Source of the DNA: Bursaphelenchus xylophilus
Lineage: Eukaryota; Nematoda; Chromadorea; Rhabditida; Aphelenchoididae
Direction: 5' to 3'
DNA length: 64,000 nt
Assembly: GCA_904066235.2 (NCBI GenBank)
Contig: CAJFCV020000001.1
Location: forward strand, 3,100,001 to 3,164,000
Each line of letters begins with the position of its first letter. The first letter of the stretch is position 1. The translations under genes and the position numbers were made by a program. Below the pieces are notes generated by a model, which did no database searches, was not told the origin of the DNA, and was given only the letters and a program-made list of their open reading frames with translations. Below are positions 22,445 to 31,626 of this stretch, in pieces.

Positions 22445-23690
22445 ATGAACCAGCCCCCGAATCATCCAACTTACGTGGAAAGAACGTATCATTTACATCG
22501 AATCGACTCAAATCCCGGCGTAGACTACCTCAGACACCCCAGCGGAGTGATTGTCATGCAGTTGGCCGCATCTCATCCAGCTTTAACAAGTGGAATTGCA
22601 GAAGTCGACTTTGATTGCTCCAAAAATAAGAAAGCTCATGACAAATCGAAGCAAACTGTGGTGGGAAAAGGAAAGAAGGTGGGTTAATGTGAATGGGAAG
22701 ATGAATTATGAGTTGTGAGACTTGTTGGGATAGTAAATTTCGGAAAAAATAGGAGATTTGGATATTATCCATTATGACTTTGAAAAAAAAGTGCGTAGGC
22801 TGATGGAAAATGAATAGAATTGGATGAAATTTGGCATAGATGTAGATTAAAGTATTCTAAGAGATATATGAAAGTCGTAGCTCCCTATGGAATTTATTTT
22901 TTGTCTGGCCGTCTTTTCTTTTTATGTAGTCTCTCTTAAAAATTATTTTGTGATATCTCGACTACCGGTATATATGGCGAGCTAAAATTTTTAGGGCTTG
23001 AAATATAACCCATTTAGAGTATTTGTGTAAAATTTGAATGAAATTGCAGGGTCTCAGGAATAGTTCTTGTCATTTATATTATCCATGATGACTTTGATAA
23101 AAAAATTCCTGTAACTTGATGAAAAATCCATGGATTTTGATGAAACTTGAAATTAATAGAGCTTAGAGCATTTATTTTGAAAGTTTGAGTACTAATTTTT
23201 CTTCAAAAATTTTGAGATTTTTTACCATCAAGTTTTAATTTTTCAGGGAGGTCTCCGCCTTCAACCCGAGACAAAACTCTGCATTATCACGGCGAAGGAC
23301 GGCACTCAACACACAATTCGCGCCGGAATTCGCGCACTTTTGATCGAAGTCAACGCTAAGTTAATCGACCAGCCGGATCTGATCGAAAAGTCTCGGCAAA
23401 AACGCGGGTATTTGGCCATAATCATTCCTCCGGCCATTATGCAGAATGAGAAAAACAAAATTCCGAATGAATTTGGGGTACCCGCGAGAATGGGAACCGA
23501 ATTGCCGGTGATTCGATGGACAAAAAAGGAGAAAAAAGAGGAAATGGAAGTGGATGTAAAAGAAGTGAAAGTGGAAATAGAAGTAGATGAGAAAGTGAAG
23601 GAAGAAGAAGAGAAAGAAGTGAAAGAGGAAATAGAAGTATATGAGAAAGTGAAGGAAGAAGAGAAAGAGGTAAAAGTAGAGCAGATTTAG
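22445..23690 (+). CDS. ABITRAM / FAM206 family protein with long Glu/Lys/Val tail
   Basis: Two exons, 22445-22678 and 23247-23690; 225 aa. The body matches the ABITRAM (FAM206A, Simiate) pattern: VDYLRHPSGVIVMQLAASHP, then KKGGLRLQPETKLCIITAKDG, IRAGIRALLIEVN and KRGYLAIIIPP, a lipoyl/biotinyl-like barrel. In vertebrates the family binds actin and modulates transcription; function in nematodes is not known to me. From about residue 175 the protein is a low-complexity tail of repeated EVDEKVKEEE / EVYEKVKEEE units, which the vertebrate family members lack. The body is complete. Third gene of the rab-18, prx-19 row. Confidence 0.8.
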
Positions 23691-23939
23691 GGGGAATGGA
23701 AGGATATATGAGATCTCAGAGCTTGTTGGTGAAAAAAAATTGTTGAAAAATTTGTTGATTTTTATTAAAGTTTTTATGAATTGTTGAATTTTTTGCAAAA
23801 CTAAAAGATAAAGTAACAGAAAAAAATTTTTTTTTGAAGCATCGTGTTGTTTTCCCGCTCATTTTTGGATTTACTGTTCTCTCGGTAAATGCAGATTAAA
23901 ACACACAGAAAAGTTAATTAATCTTATATCAGTCTGCCG

Positions 23940-24082
23940 GAAAAATAATGAGCACTCTGTCGCATCGAAAATCGCATCGCCGCCGAGAAAATGAGTTGTG
24001 TCACAGAAAAATCAAATTCATTTTCACTTCAGCGACACGATCTGCGCAGCGACAATGTACTCATTATTTTTCCGACAGACTG
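23940..24082. mobile_element. MITE family 1
   Basis: CAGTCTGCCGGAAAAATAAT to CATTATTTTTCCGACAGACTG; interior GCATCGAAAATCGCATCGCC is typical. Confidence 0.9.
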
Positions 24083-24189
24083 ATATCAAAAATTTTTTGA
24101 GAGATACAGTTGACCTAAAGAGAAAGACTTGGCTTATTCTTCAGGTCAAAAATCGTGGACTCGAACTTTCGTTGACCACAAAACCCGTA

Positions 24190-24441
24190 CAGTGGGGGAC
24201 TTGATCTAGTGGCAAAAAGCGTACCATTTTGCATCCAGGAAGTATCAAAAAATGCAGCAAAATGCTTCCCTCTCCAAGCGAAAAAACTTCAATTTCAAGA
24301 GCGCGCCCGCTCATTTTGTGAGAGGGCGCGCCCTTCAAACCAAGTTTTTTCACTTGGAGAGGGAGGCATTTTGCTACATTTTTTGATACTTTCCGGGTGC
24401 AAAATGGTACATTTTTTGCCACAGGATCAGGTCCGTCACTG
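24190..24441. mobile_element. MITE family E
   Basis: CAGTGGGGGACTTGATCTAG to GGATCAGGTCCGTCACTG, flanked by TA. Arms meet at GCGCGCCCGCTC / GAGGGCGCGCCC. Near-perfect fold-back. Confidence 0.85.
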
Positions 24442-24561
24442 TAGCTCTATCCAAATCAAAGAGGATCACTTGACTTATACGCTTTCAAAATTGTAAATTC
24501 AAATTTATTCGTCAAGCTATCTTTACATTACTACACATGATACATAAGTGTTTAAAATTTA

Positions 24562-25011
24562 TTAACCGCGGTATCCGTATCCGCCTCCGGCGAACTGTCC
24601 GCCGAAAGAGGAGCCGCCGTAACCGCCGCCGTACGAGGAGCCCAGGCCTTGGCCGCCGAAGGAACCGCCGCCGTAGGATCCGCCGCCGCCGCCACCGCCG
24701 AACGAGCTGCCGTATCCATAGGAGGATTGTGGAGGTGGTGGTGGGGGTGGTGGCGGAGGTGGAGGAGGTGGTGGTGGAGGAGCACCACCGCCATATCCGT
24801 AGCCGCGGCGTTGACGGATCCTGAAAGATTTTTATAAGTTGTTATTGAAAAAAAACATGATAAAAGAGCGGGTTATGAGTACATGATGTTGTTAGTATGA
24901 CGTAAGGGCTGTAAAAACTTACAAAGTGTCATCCGACGCTCCCAGGGATCGAGCTGAGACCAGTCCAAGAAGAACGAAGGCGATTAACAACCCAAATCGA
25001 AGGAAGTTCAT
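24562..25011 (-). CDS. Secreted Gly/Tyr-rich protein with a polyproline run
   Basis: Two exons on minus, 24923-25011 and 24562-24820; 115 aa. Exon 1 encodes a signal peptide (MNFLRFGLLIAFVLLGLVSA) and an acidic DD; exon 2 begins IRQRRGYGYGGG, has an uninterrupted run of about 16 prolines, then GGGGGGGSYGGGSFGG-type repeats to the end (GGYGYRG). The composition suggests a structural or cuticle-associated extracellular protein, or a grinder/spicule-like disordered protein; no enzyme motif. The proline and glycine codons vary (CCA/CCT/CCG; GGC/GGT/GGA), so the repeat is old enough to be under protein-level selection. A paralogue with the same exon 1 length lies at 27568-28066. Confidence 0.8.
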
Positions 25012-25184
25012 GGCTTCTGAAAAAATTAAACTTATAAACAAAAAGTGCAAATGTGGGAATTGCCAGTTCACGAGTAATGGTTATACTGGCTGTAGAGCGC
25101 AAAATTGTAATAAAATTTATAGAGAAATCACGATTTTCTATAGTGGCGTAAAGCTAGTTACCGATGTTCTGGGGGAGAAATTAT

Positions 25185-25343
25185 TAGTCTGTCGGGAAAA
25201 TAACGTGGATTATCGCAGCAAAATATTGTCTCATCGCAGTCGCACGCCAATGTGACTGCATGCCAAATCTCCAGGGCAAGCCGTCGCAAAGCAATGAAGG
25301 GTGATTGCAAGGCGCGACGAATCCACATTATTTTCCCGACCAG
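25185..25343. mobile_element. MITE family 1, subfamily 2
   Basis: AGTCTGTCGGGAAAATAACG followed by TGGATT; right arm AATCCACATTATTTTCCCGA. Interior holds the CGCACGCCAA and AGCCGTCGCAAAGC phrases of this subfamily. Confidence 0.85.
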
Positions 25344-25619
25344 TAAAAAATTAGAGTTAATTAATCTTATAGCGTTTTCTCCTTTAACTTGGTCTGGCCT
25401 AGCGTTTTGCCTGATCTATCTAACATTGAAGACTGCTGTTTTGTTAACCAAACGATGGAGAGTATCTCTATACAACCGGCCTTACTGCAAACCCTGCCAA
25501 TAGCAAACTATTATATTTCAGAGATAAGCGAGCTTTCATGCGTCGAACCCCTTCTGTAACGAATAAATTTTTTAGCCCATTACGATAAGTTGTAAAGAGG
25601 TTTCACTGCAGATCCTATA

Positions 25620-25769
25620 AGTCTGTCGGAAAAATAACGAGCACCCTGCCGCATCGAAAATCCCATCGCAGTCTAGAAAGTGAATTGTGTCGCAAAAATC
25701 GAGTTGCGTTTCACTTCAGCGACGCAACCGGCGCAGCGACGTTGCGCTCACTATTCTCCCGACAGACTG
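25620..25769. mobile_element. MITE family 1
   Basis: AGTCTGTCGGAAAAATAACG to TATTCTCCCGACAGACTG, then ATAA. Confidence 0.85.
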
Positions 25770-26526
25770 ATAAAACCATTCCCTTCTCTTCAAGAGGCAA
25801 TAAATCGACTAATTATCAGTCTACTGGAGAAAGTCATCCAAAACCTATTACAGCAACACCCCTGATCAGCCCTCATAAACTCTGACATGAAGTCAGACGA
25901 CCCGCCGTTCTCCAGCCCCCCTCTCATTCCGCCTTGCCTTTTATTGCTTGTATTGTAAGACCCATTTCTTCAATTACTTCCCCATGGCGTCAGAAAAACA
26001 GTTCGACAAACAAAGTGCAACGCTAAAAACTCCTGGTTAGAGCTGTTTTCTCGGGCCCCCGTTGACGGACCGTTCCCCGAAACATGTCGCTGTTTTCTGC
26101 GTAGGTGTTACAGCGCGACCAAAGGGTTTCCATCCATCAACTTTTTTCGGCCGCCTTAACGACTTAGACCGTGTGGATTGTGATGGGGAATTTGTCGAAG
26201 GGGGTTTGAGTCAGCGCCGGGAAATGGAAAGGAATATACGAATTCGCTGAAGAATTGTGGGTCGAGTTAAAGTTTGTTGAAAATGCGAGTGAATCAAGGG
26301 TATCGTGAGAGATCAACCCGATTATTTGCATCGAATTCTGAGCTGATACTGGGAAATCCGTGGCGAAACAGCGAGAAATTGACCGAATTGAGCTGTTTTC
26401 CTCGAAAATCTCTCCAAAATGGTGAATACGGGTGATCTGGACCCGATTTGCAGGGTATTTAAGGCTTTCGAGGATCGAAATGACCCCGAATTTTAACGGA
26501 GAGGTATCTGTTATTCTAAAAAACAC
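25770..26526. other. Upstream region of the defensin-like gene
   Basis: Mixed composition with a GC-richer part at 26040-26160. A TATTTAAG box lies at about 26455, 70 bp before the start codon. No other gene supported. Confidence 0.45.
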
Positions 26527-26766
26527 ATGAGAATGAGTTGTCTGGCGTTTGCGTTGTTCTACAGTCAAATTGTGGCCCTACAACCGCATAATTTGTGGGA
26601 TTTGAAACTCATCCAAAGCAGTGCGATATGTGACCCAAGAAAATGTGAGGTTTTCTGTCGACGAAAACGATGGGGAGGAGGTGTTTGTTACGGGAGGAAT
26701 TGTCTGTGCGATGGACCGGATGAAGCGGAACAACGGCCGGAACATGAGCCGGAGGTTGTGGATTAA
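26527..26766 (+). CDS. CS-alpha-beta (defensin-like) secreted peptide
   Basis: Intronless 79-aa frame. Residues 1-18 form a short hydrophobic signal-like segment (MSCLAFALFYSQIVAL; a second ATG at residue 3 is equally possible). The rest holds exactly six cysteines at 35, 40, 44, 54, 59 and 61: C-x4-C-x3-C-x9-C-x4-C-x1-C. CxxxC in a charged helix-like stretch, then GGGVC and CxC, is the cysteine-stabilised alpha-beta signature of invertebrate and plant defensins. The core is basic (RRKRW). The acidic tail (DEAEQRPEHEPEVVD) may be a propiece. TATTTAAG upstream and AATAAA at 26794 fit a small transcription unit. Nematode ABF peptides have more cysteines, so this is a different type. Antimicrobial activity is inferred only. 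Confidence 0.6.
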   Translation: MRMSCLAFALFYSQIVALQPHNLWDLKLIQSSAICDPRKCEVFCRRKRWGGGVCYGRNCLCDGPDEAEQRPEHEPEVVD

Positions 26767-27567
26767 CATTGCTTATATAATATTTATTTTGGGAATAAAA
26801 CACCTTTTGTGAAAGCGATTGGCTTACAATATGTATGCGAAGTTCGCATTTTGAGCGATTTTTTAAGGCTTATGCGAGGGTTCTGCATCTCGTTTTCGTG
26901 CATGAATCAAGGCCGAAGAAAAGGCGTTTGGTCATCAGGCCATCAGTGGAGTTGAGTTAATTTTTCGGACTCACTCTTTAGCGGTGCGGTCCCCTAACCT
27001 TTAGAATTTTATTTTTTAGCCCTTTCGCTAAAAAATTTGCTCAGTGCCCCGTTTTGTATCATTGTTGCAGCTTATGGTTAGGAGATGAACTAACAGTAGA
27101 AGGCGTCCAAATACAACTCTTAGATTTCTTTCAACTTTACGCACACGTCAGGCATAGGCTATACATCAATTCGTGAAAGTTTTATCTTCCGCTTTGCATG
27201 AACAGCCGAAATATTCAACGATCTTTGCGGCCGAGAGAGTGTGCGAAATACGGAGAACGGCCAGAAAGAAAAGCAATTTTTGGCCGTATCTTCTGGAAGG
27301 CTTGGCGGAGACTTGGCGAAGACTTGCAATATATGAACTTATCCGATCAATGTTATTATTTCTACTAACTAAGCCTTCTCCCGTCCTCCTCCATGCATGC
27401 AACGACGAACCGACGCGATCCATAGCACCCGAAAAGTTCTAAATTTGAGACAATTTTCATCAAAATATGAGCGTTGCTCTTGGAGCATTTCCTCTATGAA
27501 TAAAAATTGTCCGAGCCTCATTAAAAACTTTATTTATTGTTTTCAAGCGTATCTCGAAACCTCTGTC
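26767..27567. other. Intergenic with partial family D fold-back
   Basis: 27085-27310 has the family D phrases (CGATCTTTGCGGCCGAGAGA, TGGCCGTATCTT). Also similar to 56230-56420. No gene seen. Confidence 0.5.
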
Positions 27568-28066
27568 TTACTCTATCTTCTTAAAAACCGGCAAAGTATT
27601 TGAACTGTTCAGAAGAAGAGGAGGTTGGGCGACAATTTTTACTGTGGTATCACGACGATTGCGGTAACCGCGGCGTTGACGGATTCTGAAGGTTAAAAAA
27701 TATATCGATTTGATTGATCAGGGTATACGTAGATCCTAACGTTATTGGTCATTACAAAGTAAAAATTACGGCCGAACCTGTACACAGCGAATCGTAAGGG
27801 CCCAGGGACATAGCCATGGGCGTCAAAAATATTCGTTATAGAAGGATTTCGTTATAAGGTTTATTTCGGCCTAAAGTTGACTCTTGAGGCCGCTGAAATT
27901 GTTTGTTATAGAGAGGTTTTTGTGTACAGAGGTTCGTTGCACAGATGTTCCACGGTATATAAAAGCGAAAAACCTACAATTTCTCGTCGGAAGATCCCAG
28001 ATTTTGAGCCGAGGCCAATCCCAGAAGAGCCAAAACTAGCAACAATGCAAAGCGAAGGACGTTCAT
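27568..28066 (-). CDS. Short paralogue of the Gly-rich secreted protein
   Basis: Two exons on minus, 27978-28066 and 27568-27685; 68 aa. Exon 1 is the same length as in the gene at 24562-25011 and encodes a similar signal peptide (MNVLRFALLLVLALLGLASA) plus LGSSDEK. Exon 2 starts with the same IRQRRGYR but then, in place of the Pro/Gly repeats, reads NRRDTTVKIVAQPPLLL and stops. Both splice sites (GTAGGT donor, CTTCAG acceptor) are usable and the frame is open, so it may be expressed; equally it may be a decaying copy. The intron contains family F repeat sequence. Confidence 0.55.
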
Positions 28067-28633
28067 GGTGTCTGAAAGATGGACATGCTCGTAACATATG
28101 AAAACTCGGAAACTATTACAGAAGGAAAGTACCTCAAGTGCGACGATCAGATTTTCTTTAAATTTTGCCCACAGATCGAGCATGGGCTAGATATCAGTTG
28201 CCAAAAATCCGAATTTTGATGTAAAAATCTCGGTCGTTTCTGCAAAGGAGTCTCTCTTATCTCATACAAAAAAATTGCTTCTAAATTTGTAAAAAGTTTC
28301 ATTAAAATCTGAGCGTCCAACTTGGACTTCTTCCCTTGTAAATATCAATCAAACAGAGTGTAAGTAAGGTCAGATAACCGGCCGTTCTCCCATTCGCCTT
28401 GGCTTTTATTGTGTAGTTTGCAAGGTCTCTTCTTCAATTGTTTCTGAGAAAGGTTTAAAAACAGCAGTTTACATAACAAATTTCAGCTTCACAAGCTACT
28501 CAATCACACTGTATTTTCCGTTGACGGACAATTCTATGAAACGCCCCGCTGATTTTTGCGTAGGAGTTGCGACACGAACAAAAGTTTGTATCCATTAAAC
28601 AACGCGTTTCTTTATTAATGGAAACCTCACGTA
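28067..28633. other. Intergenic with a family D fragment
   Basis: 28128-28333 carries both family D ends (GGAAAGTACCTCAAGTGCGA and CTGAGCGTCCAACTTGG) with most of the interior deleted. Nothing else recognised. Confidence 0.55.
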
Positions 28634-28893
28634 CAGTGATGGGCCTGATCCAATGGCAAAAAACGTATCATTTGGCATCCGGGAAGTATCAAAAATGTAG
28701 CAAAATGCTTCCCTCTCCAAGTGAAAAAACGCCGGTTTCAAAAGCACGCCCGCTCTTTTTATGAGGGAAATGGGCACGCCTTTCAAAACGAAGTTTTTTT
28801 ACACTTGGAGAGGGAAGCATTTTGCCACATTTTTGATACTTCCCGGATGCAAAATGGTACGTTTTTTGCCACTGGATCAGGTCCCCCATTGCA
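28634..28893. mobile_element. MITE family E
   Basis: CAGTGATGGGCCTGATCCAA, AATGCTTCCCTCTCCAAGTG and its mirror, ending ACTGGATCAGGTCCCCCATTG. A further end fragment (GATCAGGCCCCCACTGTA) is at 28945-28965. Confidence 0.8.
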
Positions 28894-29088
28894 CGTGTTT
28901 TAGGGTCAATTCGGGTCGACAAGATTTTGCGATGCAGGATGATGAGATCAGGCCCCCACTGTAGCTTTCAATATTGCTCTACGCTTTTTTTACACAAATC
29001 TCCACTGCTCACCTGAAAGAACTGCATTGTCGAGCCTCCTCGAATGGTACCGTACAAAATGTCGGTCTGATTGGCCAAGTCAGTATCT

Positions 29089-29180
29089 GATCCAATGACA
29101 AAAAGCGTATCATTTTGGATCCGGAAAGTATTGAAAAAAAATGTAGTAAAATGCTTCCCTCTCCAACTAAAAAAACTCCT
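29089..29180. mobile_element. MITE family E, half copy
   Basis: TCTGATCCAATGACAAAAAG to CTTCCCTCTCCAACTAAAAA. Only one arm is present. Confidence 0.6.
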
Positions 29181-29273
29181 TTTGAAGCGCGCTTGGAAGG
29201 AACTGGGACGATTGGGGAAACCAAAAAGCATTATTTTTCTTCGATACAAGCGTCGAAATTGGGGTAATTGAGG

Positions 29274-29520
29274 GTGCTGATTTCGAAAATGACATTAACT
29301 TTTTTGATATTTACTTTGTACTGTAAAGTAAAAATTTTTTGAATTTTTTCCATAAATACTCGATTTAGGGGTTCTTGAAAAATTCAAAAAATTACTACTT
29401 TACAACACTACTTAAGGAAAACAAAAAAAAATGAATGTCATTTTCGAAATCAGCACCATCGAAAACCCCTAAATCGAGTATTTATGAAAAAATTTAAAAA
29501 ATTTCTACTTTACAGTACTA
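29274..29520. repeat. Inverted repeat, AT-rich
   Basis: Two mirrored phrases: GATTTCGAAAATGACATT / AATGTCATTTTCGAAATC, and ATAAATACTCGATTTAGGGG / CCCCTAAATCGAGTATTTAT, with a diverged centre. No coding role. Confidence 0.65.
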
Positions 29521-29765
29521 CTTGCTTGTAAGTGTTGCGAAGCCACTTTACTACTAATTTTCCAAAATATTTGTTTCTATTCGTCTTCAAAGGTCATGGT
29601 TATTATCTACTGAAAATATCACCTTTTGTCGACTCAAAATTCGCCGGCAAAATCAAACGCACTGTATGATTTGTCATTTCTCTTGGTTAATACCAAAAAT
29701 CTCGCAGAAATGCGTTGGAAATGCTATAAAAGTGGTGTTTGACAGTTTGGCTTATCATAATCAAC

Positions 29766-30592
29766 ATGAAGTTGGTTTGTGTTTGCGTAGCTTTGCTGGT
29801 TTCCTGGTGCCACGCTGAGCCAGTCAAATTCCCGGGCCAATTGCCGTTCAGAGGGACTCCGACTTCCAATTCGATTTCGCCGCCAGAAATTACGTACGGA
29901 GTGAGTGGATTTACTGTCTTTTTGGCTCGCCTAGTAAAACTCGCATTGCCAGAAGAAACTTGAATGCTAAGTTTTCACGATTTTGCACATTGTACATTAC
30001 AAAGAAAATTACCTGGTTCCTCGAACAGAGGATTAAAAGTGATTGTGAGTTGCACACTGTTAAATCCTTTTTCAGTTCGATGAGACAAGTGCACCTATAA
30101 CGCTGAGCCAATTTGGTACACTGTGTGGAAGCTGGAACCCGGGCTACATCCCTGACATCACAAACTACTTGTTTTTAACTGGTAAGCATTCAAATATACT
30201 TTAAAACTATAGTTAACTGTTTACCAAGCAGTTTTTTACGGCTGAACTATTATACAATGTTTACAGATTTTCTGCAACCATACTGGACAAATTTTACTGC
30301 TGGCTATATTGCGATCGGTCTGAAGCATGAAAAAAACAAAGGATTTATTTGGATGGGCGACCACGAGTATGTCAACGTTCTTGGGTTTCTTCCACCAGGC
30401 TTTACAAAGCCGACCGATCCATCTAAAGACTACTACTACAAACTGGACAAAACGGGAAAATATGTGCAGGTCGAAGACACAGATCAATATCAAGGGGTAG
30501 GTCATATTTTCTTTGAACGCCCGTGCACAACAAAAGTGTTTTAATGCTTTTAATTTTAGCCCGTCTTATGTACCCCGAAACAGACCACATGA
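29766..30592 (+). CDS. Secreted C-type-lectin-like protein
   Basis: Four exons: 29766-29900, 30076-30181, 30267-30496 and 30560-30592; 167 aa. Signal peptide MKLVCVCVALLVSWCHA. The second half follows the C-type lectin-like domain order: an early Cys (GTLCGSW), the hydrophobic core YIAIGL (WIGL position), GFIWMGDHEYV, a YYYKLDKTGKYVQVED stretch and the closing PVLC. Only the outer cysteine pair of the fold is present; the two inner cysteines and the EPN/QPD calcium motif are missing, so sugar binding by the classical route is unlikely. All four exons join in frame with GT/AG sites. Nematodes have large families of such proteins, often induced by infection. Identification rests on pattern only. 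Confidence 0.55.
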
Positions 30593-30935
30593 CTTTAGTC
30601 CACTTTGCGGCTTCGTTCAACTGTTTTTTGCACGATCAGAATTACGTCAGATTTCATGTTGTCCGTTTTTGTAATAATAAACTTTTATTTCTTACTTACA
30701 GGGGAAGTACTCCAAGTGCGACGCTCAGATTTTGATGAAACTTGGCACAAATTTAGAATAATTTTTTCTAAGATGTATGCGAGAATCCTAGCTCGCGCTG
30801 TGCAGAAACAACCGAGATTTTTAGATCGAAAGTCGGCGAAAATTTAGGACCTTTTGCCGAATTTCGGCACGAAAAGTTTCATGCCTATTTCAACCGTAAA
30901 GGATAATGTTTCTACAAAAAATTTAATTTTTCCAC

Positions 30936-31186
30936 TGTTGGCGACTTCACTGAAACCGCCAATCATTTTCCACGAATTTGCATAGAATCAAAGGACAAAG
31001 TCTTCATAAGATCAATTTCCCTATTCTAAACAGTTGGTTTTCCCGCTCCCATTGAGCGGCCGTATCATTTTTCTTTTCCCCGTCTGTGTGCGAATAAAAC
31101 CTCTCTTCCGTTGACCGGTCTACTATCAAATCCTTGCCGTTCTCCTCTCGACTGCCAAATCTTCCCGCCATTGTCCTTTCGTTATA
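30936..31186 (+). repeat. 5' LTR
   Basis: 251 bp, TGTTGGCGAC to TTCGTTATA. Includes AATAAA (about 31094) as polyadenylation signal. Identical to the 3' LTR by eye. Confidence 0.9.
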
Positions 31187-31204
31187 TGGGGGCTGAGCCG
31201 GGGA
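31187..31204 (+). promoter_or_regulatory. Putative primer-binding site
   Basis: TGGGGGCTGAGCCGGGGA directly follows the 5' LTR. TGG at the start is the complement of a tRNA CCA end. The matching tRNA cannot be named without a tRNA set. Confidence 0.55.
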
Positions 31205-31626
31205 CCTCGAAGTACGGTAAGACAAGCGATTTTTCCCTTTTTTTTGCGTCACCTTTTGGCCAGGGTGTTCGCCCCTTTGTCTTTAGAATCCCAGTCCCAC
31301 TAGAGGCCCCGCTTGCGGCTATCCGTAGAACAAGCGGTATTCGTGACCATAATCTTGCCCTTCCCCTTACCCATTTCCATTTTTCCCCGAAGTTAATCGT
31401 TTTTCGTAGTGAATCCATACCCATACCCTCTAGTATTCCACCTAGACTTCCCTCGATTCACTGTCCAATTTAACTTCCTCTTCTCTCGTATATATCCCTC
31501 GTCATACATATTCCCTGTAAAAAAAACATAAAAAAAAACCTTTTGTATCATAGCTTCTCTTAATTCCCTTTTTTTAATTCCTTGCCGTGTCCCATAATCA
31601 TCCTCCACGCACTACAGTAAAGCATA

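Noticed and set aside
23361..23798. 145-aa minus-strand Phe/Leu-rich frame
   Set aside because: Antisense of the Glu/Lys tail of the ABITRAM gene.
24537..24824. Arg-rich plus-strand frame
   Set aside because: It is the antisense of the Gly/Pro-rich exon; the minus strand has the signal peptide and splice sites.
31111..31473. 120-aa frame before the gag ORF
   Set aside because: It overlaps the 5' LTR and leader of the Pao element and has no domain.
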